From assembly GCA_910585685.1 (NCBI GenBank), contig CAJUEO010000003.1, forward strand, positions 62,001-126,000: a DNA stretch of 64,000 bases. Direction: 5' to 3'. The stretch comes from an uncultured Christensenella sp. GTDB taxonomy: Bacteria; Bacillota; Clostridia; Christensenellales; Borkfalkiaceae. Below, piece after piece: positions 49,570-56,972 of this stretch (the first letter of the stretch is position 1; the number at the start of each line of letters is the position of its first letter). The notes under the pieces are model-generated. The model searched no databases. It had not been told where the DNA came from and was given only the letters and a program-made list of their open reading frames with translations. Position numbers and translations under genes: made by a program.

Positions 49570-50031
49570 ATGTTATACGTCTATTGCGATGAGTACGATT
49601 TTTCAAAGCTTTCTCAGGTTTTCGAGGGAGAGTATCAAAGTAACTGCGATTTGGCTGCGGAAGTTGTGTTTGTCGACGAGCAAGAGATACGCCGTCTGAA
49701 CCGCGAAATGCGCGGCGTTGACGCCGTTACCGACGTGCTTAGTTTTCCTTCAATCGAGCATATCAGGGGGGTAACGTTGAATATCGAGGACTTTCCCACC
49801 GAAATCGACGAGGAGGATAACCTGTTTTTGGGCAGCATAGCCATATGCGTAAAGCGTGCAAAAGAGCAGGCGGAAGAGTACGGGCACAGTTATTTGCGCG
49901 AGCTGTATTATCTTGTAACGCACGGGCTTTTTCATCTTTTGGGCTACGACCATATGACTGATTGCGACAAGGCGGAAATGCGTGAAAGGGAAGAGCGCGT
50001 TTTGGAAAAATTGGCGTTGACGCGCGACTAA
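49570..50031 (+). CDS. ybeY: rRNA maturation endoribonuclease YbeY
   Basis: A 153-residue metalloenzyme for 16S rRNA 3'-end maturation. The zinc motif is HGLFHLLGYDH near residues 118-128, after TDVLSFP and FLGSIAICVKRA. The ribosome binding site GGGGGAG precedes the ATG. It follows pgpH after ten bases. The dgkA and cdd genes that follow it in B. subtilis are absent here. Confidence 0.96.
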   Translation: MLYVYCDEYDFSKLSQVFEGEYQSNCDLAAEVVFVDEQEIRRLNREMRGVDAVTDVLSFPSIEHIRGVTLNIEDFPTEIDEEDNLFLGSIAICVKRAKEQAEEYGHSYLRELYYLVTHGLFHLLGYDHMTDCDKAEMREREERVLEKLALTRD

Positions 50032-50069
50032 AACGACTGTAATTAAGGCATATATAGGGGTCAATTAAT

Positions 50070-50948
50070 ATGAAAAGCGGATTTATAGGTGTAATAGGCA
50101 GGGCTAACGCCGGCAAAAGCACGCTGGTAAACGTACTTGTCGGGGAAAAGGTTGCCATTGTTTCACCAAAGCCACAGACGACGCGCCACTCCATAATGGG
50201 CGTTTTAAATAAAGATGAGTATCAGCTTGTATTCGTCGACACTCCCGGTATCTATAAAAGCGCAAACTATCTTACCGATATGATGATGAAAGCGACTGAC
50301 GACACCGCAAAGGACGTGGATTTTATTTTGTACGTTCACGACGGGCACGGCGGCATTTCCGAAAACGATTTGCAGCTTATGAAACGCTATTCGTCGGGGC
50401 ATATTCCCATGGCAATTGCCTATACGAAGATAGATATTATGCCCAAAGAGGCAATTGCAGACGACGTTAAAAAGCTGTATGAAGCCTCGATCGACTGCGA
50501 CGTTTTTCCCGTTTCGGCAAGAAAATATCAAAATATAAAAAAACTTGAAGCTTATCTCGCGGAAAAAATGCCCGACGGGGACAGAGTAATTTCCGAGGAT
50601 ATTGTTTCCGACAAAAGCGAAAAGTTTATGATAGCCGAAATAATGCGCGAAAAAATATTGCTTAAATTCGACGAGGAAATACCGCACGGCATAGCCATAG
50701 TGGTAAACGCGTTCGAGCGCAAGGACAACGGCACATACGATATAAACCTCGATATAATCTGCGAAAAAGCCAATCATAAAGCAATTCTTATCGGTAAGCA
50801 GGGCAGAGCCATTAAGGAAGTTTCCAGCTTTGCGCGCGAGGGAATGGAAAAGTTTTTGGGCGCGAAGGTGTTTTTGACTACATACGTCCGCGTAGAAGAG
50901 GATTGGCGCAACAGACCGGGGCTTATAAAGGACGTATTTATAAATTAA
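50070..50948 (+). CDS. era: GTPase Era
   Basis: A 292-residue GTPase that binds 16S rRNA and helps assemble the small subunit. G1 is GRANAGKST, G3 DTPGI, G4 TKID, and SARK is the G5 region. The C-terminal KH domain has HKAILIGKQGRAIKEV. Full length. 38 bases separate it from ybeY. Confidence 0.97.
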   Translation: MKSGFIGVIGRANAGKSTLVNVLVGEKVAIVSPKPQTTRHSIMGVLNKDEYQLVFVDTPGIYKSANYLTDMMMKATDDTAKDVDFILYVHDGHGGISENDLQLMKRYSSGHIPMAIAYTKIDIMPKEAIADDVKKLYEASIDCDVFPVSARKYQNIKKLEAYLAEKMPDGDRVISEDIVSDKSEKFMIAEIMREKILLKFDEEIPHGIAIVVNAFERKDNGTYDINLDIICEKANHKAILIGKQGRAIKEVSSFAREGMEKFLGAKVFLTTYVRVEEDWRNRPGLIKDVFIN

Positions 50949-50996
50949 AGGTATAATTTTTTTAAACGTACGCACCTTATTTGTAAGAGGTGAAGA

Positions 50997-51098
50997 ATGA
51001 AAAAGGATAAAGACGCAGCCGAGCTTGCCTGGAAAATGTTTGAAAAAACGGGCAACGTGAGCTACTATATGCTGTATAAAAATCTTACCGAAAGATAA
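50997..51098 (+). CDS. yqzL: YqzL-like micro-protein
   Basis: A 33-codon gene between era and recO: MKKDKDAAELAWKMFEKTGN continuing VSYYMLYKNLTER. The ribosome binding site is AGAGGTG at the right distance. YqzL of B. subtilis is a ~47-residue protein in the same position with a similar WKxFxxTGxxxxYLLYK pattern. Gene context and pattern agree. Function unknown. Confidence 0.8.
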   Translation: MKKDKDAAELAWKMFEKTGNVSYYMLYKNLTER

Positions 51099-51109
51099 AT
51101 CAAACGTTT

Positions 51110-51832
51110 ATGGATATTAAAGTAAACGCGCTTGTTTTGCGAGCGACGGACTACAATGAAAACGATAAAATTCTGACGCTTTTGACAGCCGAAAACGGAA
51201 AAATTTCCGCAGGTATAAAGGGCGTGAAAAAGCCTAACGCCAAGCTGAGGTTCGCGGCGCAGCCATTTTGCTTTGCCGAGTACGTTCTTGCAAAGCGCGG
51301 AGAAAAATATACGGTAATAAACTGTTCCGAGTGCGAAAGCTTTTACGATTTAAGGACGGATATCGACAAATTTTATGCGGCAAGCGCGGTTGTCGAGGCG
51401 GCTTCGGCGCTGACTTTCGAAGGCGGAGAATGCGCCGAAATTTTTTACGACTGTATAAAAACGCTTACAAATATGTGTTTAAGCGACGAGAGAGCGCTGC
51501 TTTTGCAATTTCTTATAGGCGCGCTCGAAAAGTCGGGCTATGCGATTTCTCTCGGTGACTGTCGGGTCTGCGGTAAGCCATTGTGCCGTGAGGAAAAATT
51601 AAGGTTCGATATGGATTCGGGCACGTTTACCTGCTTTGATTGCGGCAAGGGGTCGGGCGTAAGCCGAGTTACCTATAACGTTTTGAGAAAGCTTAAAAAT
51701 AAGAGTTTCGAGCGCGAGTTTATAACGCCTGACGGGGAAATGCGCGCTTTGAAGTTAATAAAAGAATACTTTTATTATAAGACCGAAAACCCCGTAAAAA
51801 GCCTTTCGGAATACATAAAAATAAAACAATAA
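51110..51832 (+). CDS. recO: DNA repair protein RecO
   Basis: A 240-residue RecFOR-pathway protein that loads RecA on SSB-coated DNA. The OB-fold N-terminus (NALVLRATDYNENDKILTLL) and the zinc finger CRVCGKPLC plus CFDCGKG are intact. The ATG is 11 bases after yqzL. A very long hairpin follows. Confidence 0.93.
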   Translation: MDIKVNALVLRATDYNENDKILTLLTAENGKISAGIKGVKKPNAKLRFAAQPFCFAEYVLAKRGEKYTVINCSECESFYDLRTDIDKFYAASAVVEAASALTFEGGECAEIFYDCIKTLTNMCLSDERALLLQFLIGALEKSGYAISLGDCRVCGKPLCREEKLRFDMDSGTFTCFDCGKGSGVSRVTYNVLRKLKNKSFEREFITPDGEMRALKLIKEYFYYKTENPVKSLSEYIKIKQ

Positions 51833-51836
51833 TTTA

Positions 51837-51879
51837 ACACAGCGGCTCGGACAACTTATCGTTGTCCGAGCCGCTGTGT
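51837..51879 (+). terminator. Very long hairpin after recO
   Basis: A 19-base arm (51837-51855, ACACAGCGGCTCGGACAAC) pairs perfectly with 51861-51879 over a five-base loop. There is no T run (AATAGCGCG follows). It separates the housekeeping cluster from the chaperone/GTPase operon. Confidence 0.65.
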
Positions 51880-51941
51880 AATAGCGCGTAATTTTTCCTA
51901 TTTTTAAGTGACAATTTTGTGAAATAATTTTTTTAAAACTA

Positions 51942-51970
51942 TTGCTATTTACATTATTATATGTTATAAT
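51942..51970 (+). promoter_or_regulatory. Promoter of the chaperone/GTPase operon
   Basis: TTGCTA (51942-51947), 17 bases, TATAAT (51965-51970), preceded by TGT (extended -10). Start near 51977. No other promoter was found in the 12 kb that follow. Confidence 0.88.
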
Positions 51971-51980
51971 CAAAAAGAGT

Positions 51981-52003
51981 TTGTGTACAAACAAATTGTA
52001 CAA
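51981..52003. promoter_or_regulatory. Twin GTACAA dyads at the operon start
   Basis: TTGTGTACAA (51981-51990) and TTGTACAA (51996-52003), both self-complementary or nearly so, 14 bases apart centre to centre and right after the predicted start. Possible repressor sites. Confidence 0.45.
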
Positions 52004-52024
52004 AAAAATGATAAGGAGAACAGT

Positions 52025-53068
52025 GTGGCGGAAGAAATTAACGATTTAAAGGAAGAGCAGCCCGAAAAGGTTGTAGGCGTTACCGTCGAAAGTGTAAATT
52101 ACGACGAGTTTAAGGCAACGCTCGACAGATATTACGATAAATTTGCCAGACTTATAAAGACCTATAAGGCAAAGGACGACACCATCGCAAAGCTCAGCGA
52201 CGAGGTTACGAAATACAGGGGCGGATTTGCGCTTTCTATTGTAAAGCCGCTCTGCGTTTCGCTTATATCGCTGAGGGAGGATTGCCGCAAGACGCTTGCA
52301 AATATCGAAAAATATTGCAAGGACGTTGAAAGCGTAGTCAGGTATTCGGACTATCTTTTATCCGACGTGGACGAGTTTATGTCAACTTACGGGCTTATGT
52401 ACGGAGAGGACGGGTTTACTTTGAACGGAAAAAAACTTAGCGACTGCGTGTCGAGAAAAGCCGCGCCCGTTTGCGCCGAAGAGCAAAATTGCGAAAGTAT
52501 CGAAAGCAATAGCGAAAACGTCGACGAAGAAGAGCAGGACGAAGCGTGCGGCAAGGAGAGTTATTCCTTCAATACTCTGCTTTCCGAAATAGATTACGGA
52601 CGGGAAAGAATAGAACGGCTTTTAGCGGATTGTGCAAAAGCCGACGAAAATCTCGAGCGCTATGCCAAGCTTGCGGCGTCTATCGAGGAGAATTATACCG
52701 ACGCAATGCTGTTGCCGCTTTACAGGGAAATAGCTAATTTTTACGAAAAGCTGAAAGACAACGTCGAAGATGTCAAACAGAGGATAAACGAGGGCAATCT
52801 TGTACAGAGTTATTCCTCCTCGGTAAGTCTTGTGATAGACGAAACCTGGAAGCTGCTTATGCAAGCTGGCGTTACGGTAGAGCATGACATATCCGACAGT
52901 TACGATATGCGCACCAACAAGATAGTCAAAATTGTAAATTGCGACGATGAAAAACTCGATAGAACGGTTGCCGTAAGGCATACCGACTGTTACCTTTTCG
53001 ACGGAAAAATTTTGTATCCCTCGAAAGTAGACGTATATAAATACGTCCCCAAAAAAGTTGAAGAATAA
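52025..53068 (+). CDS. Divergent GrpE-like nucleotide exchange factor
   Basis: A 347-residue protein with GTG start and AAGGAG well placed. Two long helical segments (about residues 30-120 and 185-270) flank an acidic, Glu/Ser-rich stretch (~145-180). The last ~80 residues (WKLLMQAGVTVEHDISDSY, DRTVAVRHTDCYLFDGKILY, PSKVDVYKYVPK) follow the pattern of the GrpE beta wing (EVxxxGYxLxDRVLRPAMVKV). Two Hsp70 genes follow at once, which supports an exchange-factor role. It is much longer than GrpE (~190), and the housekeeping grpE should lie elsewhere. The resemblance is read by eye from a short C-terminal pattern. Confidence 0.6.
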   Translation: MAEEINDLKEEQPEKVVGVTVESVNYDEFKATLDRYYDKFARLIKTYKAKDDTIAKLSDEVTKYRGGFALSIVKPLCVSLISLREDCRKTLANIEKYCKDVESVVRYSDYLLSDVDEFMSTYGLMYGEDGFTLNGKKLSDCVSRKAAPVCAEEQNCESIESNSENVDEEEQDEACGKESYSFNTLLSEIDYGRERIERLLADCAKADENLERYAKLAASIEENYTDAMLLPLYREIANFYEKLKDNVEDVKQRINEGNLVQSYSSSVSLVIDETWKLLMQAGVTVEHDISDSYDMRTNKIVKIVNCDDEKLDRTVAVRHTDCYLFDGKILYPSKVDVYKYVPKKVEE

Positions 53069-53105
53069 AAAATATTAAATATATAAAAAAGAGGAGAAAA
53101 TCACA

Positions 53106-54764
53106 ATGGGTAAAAAAGTAGGTATAGATTTAGGTACGACGTATTCAGTCGTAAGCTATGTTGACGAAACGGGAACAATCGTCAATATCGAGAGCGAAGA
53201 GGGAGAAAAGACCACTCCTTCGGTAGTATATTTCGACCCTGACGGGCAGACCGCAGTTGTCGGAACGAGAGCGAGAGAGGCAGGCGCTATGAACCCCGAG
53301 TTCCTTGTCGAGCGCGTAAAACAGTTTATGGATGACCCCGAATACCAGCTTGAAATGCACGGCACTACATACTCGGCAAGCGCGGTTTCGTCTATTATTC
53401 TTAAAAAACTTATAACCGACGCCGAAAATGCGCTCGGCGGAGAGGAGATTGACGGCGCGGTTATTACCTGCCCCGCATACTTCGGTGACGTTGCCAAGGA
53501 CGCAACGAGAAAAGCCGGAGAAAACGTAATTCTTTCCAACGGCAAAAAACTAAACGTTATGCGTATAATCGACGAGCCCACCGCAGCGGCAATAGCTTAC
53601 GGTAACTCGCGCAGGGAGGACATGCACAAGACAGTTCTTATTTACGACCTCGGCGGCGGTACTTTCGACTGTACCGTAATGAAGCTCGACTTCGAGGGCA
53701 CAAAGAAGGATTACAGAGTTATTACCACCAACGGCAACCACAAGCTGGGCGGTAAAAACTGGGACGATACTCTTTCCGAATACGTTATGAGCGAGTTCTG
53801 CAACGCTACGGGCTGCGACATCGAGCTTATGCGTCAGGACTTCGAGGTCAAGGCGTGGCTTTCCGAAAACGTTGAAAAGGCTAAAAAACAGCTCACAAAA
53901 ATGCCCAAAACAACGCTTACGCCCAGCTTTGACGGACAAAAATACAGGGTTGAAATCGAGCGCACTCTGTTCGACGAAATTACCGACGGTCTTTTCAACG
54001 AAACCATCACTCTTATCAATCAGATGATGGATCAGGCAAATTTAAACTTTGCAACCGATATCGATGAAATTATACTTATCGGCGGTTCCACGCGTATGCC
54101 TCAGGTTGAAGAAAAGCTTACCGCCATTTACAATAAGCCCATTATGCAGTACGACCCCGACAAGGCTGTTTCAAACGGCGCGGCGTTGGTTGCAAGCGGA
54201 ATGGACGCAGGCAATTCAACTTACGACCCTGCCGGCAGTTCGGTGCCCTCAACCCCCGGAAAACCTTCTAACCTCGAACCTACCGAGTTTACGGATAAAG
54301 ACGGTAATGAAGGTTGTATTTACGAAGTCTGCACCAAGTCGTATTGCCTGAGATATTACAGCGGCGGACAGGAAACTTATGTCAACCTTGTAAAGAAGGA
54401 CACCCCCAAGCCTGCAACGGGAACAACTGCTTTCCTTTTGCCCGAACTTGTGATAGGCGGCGGTGACGGAAGCGGCATGACAAGCGAAATAGGCTTGCTT
54501 ATTATGGAAAACGATTATAACGGCGATGAAGTAAGCCGCGACCAGTGCGTTGAAATTTACGAGGAAACTCCCCTTAAATTCGATACGCCTATTCCTTCGG
54601 ATACAAAGGTTTCGGTCGAACTTTACGTCGACATTTCGGGTACGCTTACCCTTATCCTCACCGAAACGGACACGGGCAGAACGCATAAGCTCTATCCCGA
54701 GCGTATCGGCGGAGGAAATATAGGCAACGGTATGGACGCGGCTGCAAAAATTACGCTGGGTTAA
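53106..54764 (+). CDS. Short Hsp70 (DnaK-like) ATPase
   Basis: A 552-residue chaperone-type protein. The nucleotide-binding domain is complete (residues 1-375): GIDLGTTYSVV, TCPAYFGDVAKDATRKAGE, IDEPTAAAIAYG, YDLGGGTFDCTV and LIGGSTRMPQV. After a Ser/Pro/Gly linker (~385-405) the C-terminal part is a divergent beta domain (YEVCTKSYCLRYYSGGQETY, SVELYVDISGTLTLIL), with no helical lid and no EEVD-like tail. It may bind a dedicated client rather than general unfolded protein. GAGGAG ribosome binding site. It is the second gene of the operon. Confidence 0.9.
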   Translation: MGKKVGIDLGTTYSVVSYVDETGTIVNIESEEGEKTTPSVVYFDPDGQTAVVGTRAREAGAMNPEFLVERVKQFMDDPEYQLEMHGTTYSASAVSSIILKKLITDAENALGGEEIDGAVITCPAYFGDVAKDATRKAGENVILSNGKKLNVMRIIDEPTAAAIAYGNSRREDMHKTVLIYDLGGGTFDCTVMKLDFEGTKKDYRVITTNGNHKLGGKNWDDTLSEYVMSEFCNATGCDIELMRQDFEVKAWLSENVEKAKKQLTKMPKTTLTPSFDGQKYRVEIERTLFDEITDGLFNETITLINQMMDQANLNFATDIDEIILIGGSTRMPQVEEKLTAIYNKPIMQYDPDKAVSNGAALVASGMDAGNSTYDPAGSSVPSTPGKPSNLEPTEFTDKDGNEGCIYEVCTKSYCLRYYSGGQETYVNLVKKDTPKPATGTTAFLLPELVIGGGDGSGMTSEIGLLIMENDYNGDEVSRDQCVEIYEETPLKFDTPIPSDTKVSVELYVDISGTLTLILTETDTGRTHKLYPERIGGGNIGNGMDAAAKITLG

Positions 54765-54790
54765 TAATTTAAGGTATAAAAGTTAAAATT

Positions 54791-54819
54791 CCGCCGACGC
54801 CCGTTTACGACGTCGGCGG
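54791..54819 (+). other. Hairpin between the two Hsp70 genes
   Basis: CCGCCGACG (54791-54799) pairs with CGTCGGCGG (54811-54819). No T run follows. It may mark an RNA processing or attenuation point that sets the ratio of the two Hsp70s. Confidence 0.6.
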
Positions 54820-54857
54820 ATAAGCCTATTTAAAAGTTAAATAAAGCGAGAGTAAAT

Positions 54858-56936
54858 ATGAAAGAAATAAACGTCGGCATAGATTTGGGAACTACATATT
54901 CCGCCGTGGCGGTATTCGATAGCGCAAGCGGCAGTGTAAAAATACTTAAAAACCACTTGGAGGACGAAACTACGCCCTCGGTCGTGTGCATAGAAAACGG
55001 AAACGTGCTTATCGGCGTGGAAGCAAAGGACGAGCAAGCCGCAGGCAACGTGGGCGTTGCCGCGTTCTATAAAAATATGATGGGCAACGACGATTTGAAG
55101 CCCTATCTCGACGGACGGGAATACACTGCGGAGCAGCTTTCGGGAATATTTTTAAGCAAGCTTAAAGAGTCGGTCGAGGGAGCAAACAACGTCAAAATAG
55201 GCGGCGCGGTAATAACCGTTCCCGCGTACTTCAACGAGGCGCAGCGACAGGCAACGATACGCGCGGGAGAGGCGGCTGGGCTTAAAGTGCTTAAAATTAT
55301 CAACGAGCCGACGGCGGCAATTATCGCATACGGACTTACGGGCACGGGCAAGCGCAACGTAATGGTCTACGATTTGGGCGGCGGCACGTTCGACGTGACT
55401 ATAGCAAAAATCGACGGAGCAAACGTTCAGGTTATAGCGACCAACGGCAACCACCAGCTCGGCGGCAAGGATTGGGACAACGCGCTTGTCGAAATGGTAA
55501 CTTCGCAGTTCGAAAACGATTACGAAATAAGGCTTGCGGAATATCCCGAGGAGTATAACGAACTTTTAGTCAAGTGCGAAAAGGCAAAAAAGCAGCTTAC
55601 TGCAATGCCCTCGACTACAATTTCAATAACCTGTTCGGGCTATACGGGCAGATATACCGTCACACGGGAGGAGTTCGACGCGAAAACTGCACCCTATCTC
55701 AACGAAACGCTTACGCTGTCCGAAAACTGTTTTTCGGAAATCGGCGGCGGCTTCGGCTGGCACTCGATAGACGAAGTGGTGCTTGTCGGCGGTTCCACGC
55801 GTATGCCTCAGGTATCCGAGCTGATAACAAAAGTTTTCGGCAAACCGCCCAAGATTATAGGCAATAAGGTTGACACCATTGTTGCGACGGGCGCGGCTAT
55901 GCAGGCAAGCCTGTGTACTTCGGGCACGATAACTTTAAACTTGCAGAGCTTCGGCGTCAAGACTTCGGTAAACGGCGGAAGCGCGCCTGCAACTTTGACT
56001 TTGAGCAACGACAATATCAAGGACGTAACCTCGCACAGCCTCGGAATGCTGGCGTTCGCAAAGGACGGGGTCGATATTGTAAACAGTATAATTATAAAGA
56101 AAAACAGCCTTACAGGCGTGCCGTACGGCAGGCAATATAACTTCAAGGGAGAAAAACTCGAAGTCTATGTGTTGCAGGGAGAGCTTACTTCACCCTACGA
56201 ATGTACTCTGCTCTACAAATACATAGTCACGGGTATGGATAAAAACGTCAAAAACGAGTTTACCATAAACTTTCAATACAACCAGAACGGCGTAGTTGAA
56301 GTTACGGGCAATCTCAAAAACGGCAAGGCGTTGGCCGTACAAAAGACAATTGCCGACGAGAGTATAGAGGAGATTATTGCAAGATTAAAGCGCGAGAGGG
56401 AGGAGGCACAAAGCCGTATGCGTTCCCTCGACGTAACGTTTGCTATCGATACTTCGGGCAGTATGGCGGGCTCGGGCATAAAGGAAGCCAAAAAATCAAT
56501 TACAAAATTTATCGAAAAGCTCGATTTGAAGTATGCGCGAGTGTCGGTAATAAGCTTTGACAGCAATTACAGGTGGATTTGCAAAAACGACAAGTCGGCA
56601 GGTTCAATCAACTCTGCTGTCGAAAGACTTTCGGCTGAAGGCGGCACCAGCGCCGACCCGTTTGAACTCTATCTCTCCGACGTAAATTTAAGCGTCGACG
56701 AGCAGAGGGTAATTATAGCTTTGACGGACGGGGAATGGTTCTATCCCGACGAGGCAATAAGAAACGCGGACAATTTGAAGTCGCGAGGAGTAATTATATA
56801 TGCCGTCGGCGTGGACGGAGCGAACTATTCGTTCCTTGAAAAAATCGCTTCCACCGGCGGAGCTAAAAAAATAGATTTGTCGCAGTTGACAAAGACGTTT
56901 TCGGACATTGCGGCGTCAATTGCTACCGAACAGTAA
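54858..56936 (+). CDS. Hsp70 fused to a von Willebrand factor A domain
   Basis: A 692-residue fusion. The Hsp70 ATPase domain (residues 1-~370) has GIDLGTTYSAV, VPAYFNEAQRQATIRAGEAA, INEPTAAIIAYG, YDLGGGTFDVTI and LVGGSTRMPQV. A beta domain with SLGMLAFAKDG follows to ~500. A charged helix (SIEEIIARLKREREEAQSRM) then links to a vWA domain (~528-692) with MIDAS motif DTSGS at 531-535, GGTSADPF and ALTDG. vWA domains bind partner proteins through a metal ion, so the chaperone is tethered to a specific partner, perhaps the next gene's product. The fusion is in one frame with no sign of an error. Confidence 0.92.
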   Translation: MKEINVGIDLGTTYSAVAVFDSASGSVKILKNHLEDETTPSVVCIENGNVLIGVEAKDEQAAGNVGVAAFYKNMMGNDDLKPYLDGREYTAEQLSGIFLSKLKESVEGANNVKIGGAVITVPAYFNEAQRQATIRAGEAAGLKVLKIINEPTAAIIAYGLTGTGKRNVMVYDLGGGTFDVTIAKIDGANVQVIATNGNHQLGGKDWDNALVEMVTSQFENDYEIRLAEYPEEYNELLVKCEKAKKQLTAMPSTTISITCSGYTGRYTVTREEFDAKTAPYLNETLTLSENCFSEIGGGFGWHSIDEVVLVGGSTRMPQVSELITKVFGKPPKIIGNKVDTIVATGAAMQASLCTSGTITLNLQSFGVKTSVNGGSAPATLTLSNDNIKDVTSHSLGMLAFAKDGVDIVNSIIIKKNSLTGVPYGRQYNFKGEKLEVYVLQGELTSPYECTLLYKYIVTGMDKNVKNEFTINFQYNQNGVVEVTGNLKNGKALAVQKTIADESIEEIIARLKREREEAQSRMRSLDVTFAIDTSGSMAGSGIKEAKKSITKFIEKLDLKYARVSVISFDSNYRWICKNDKSAGSINSAVERLSAEGGTSADPFELYLSDVNLSVDEQRVIIALTDGEWFYPDEAIRNADNLKSRGVIIYAVGVDGANYSFLEKIASTGGAKKIDLSQLTKTFSDIAASIATEQ

Positions 56937-56972
56937 TTTTATATTAAATACAGCAGGTTAAAGGAGTATTTT

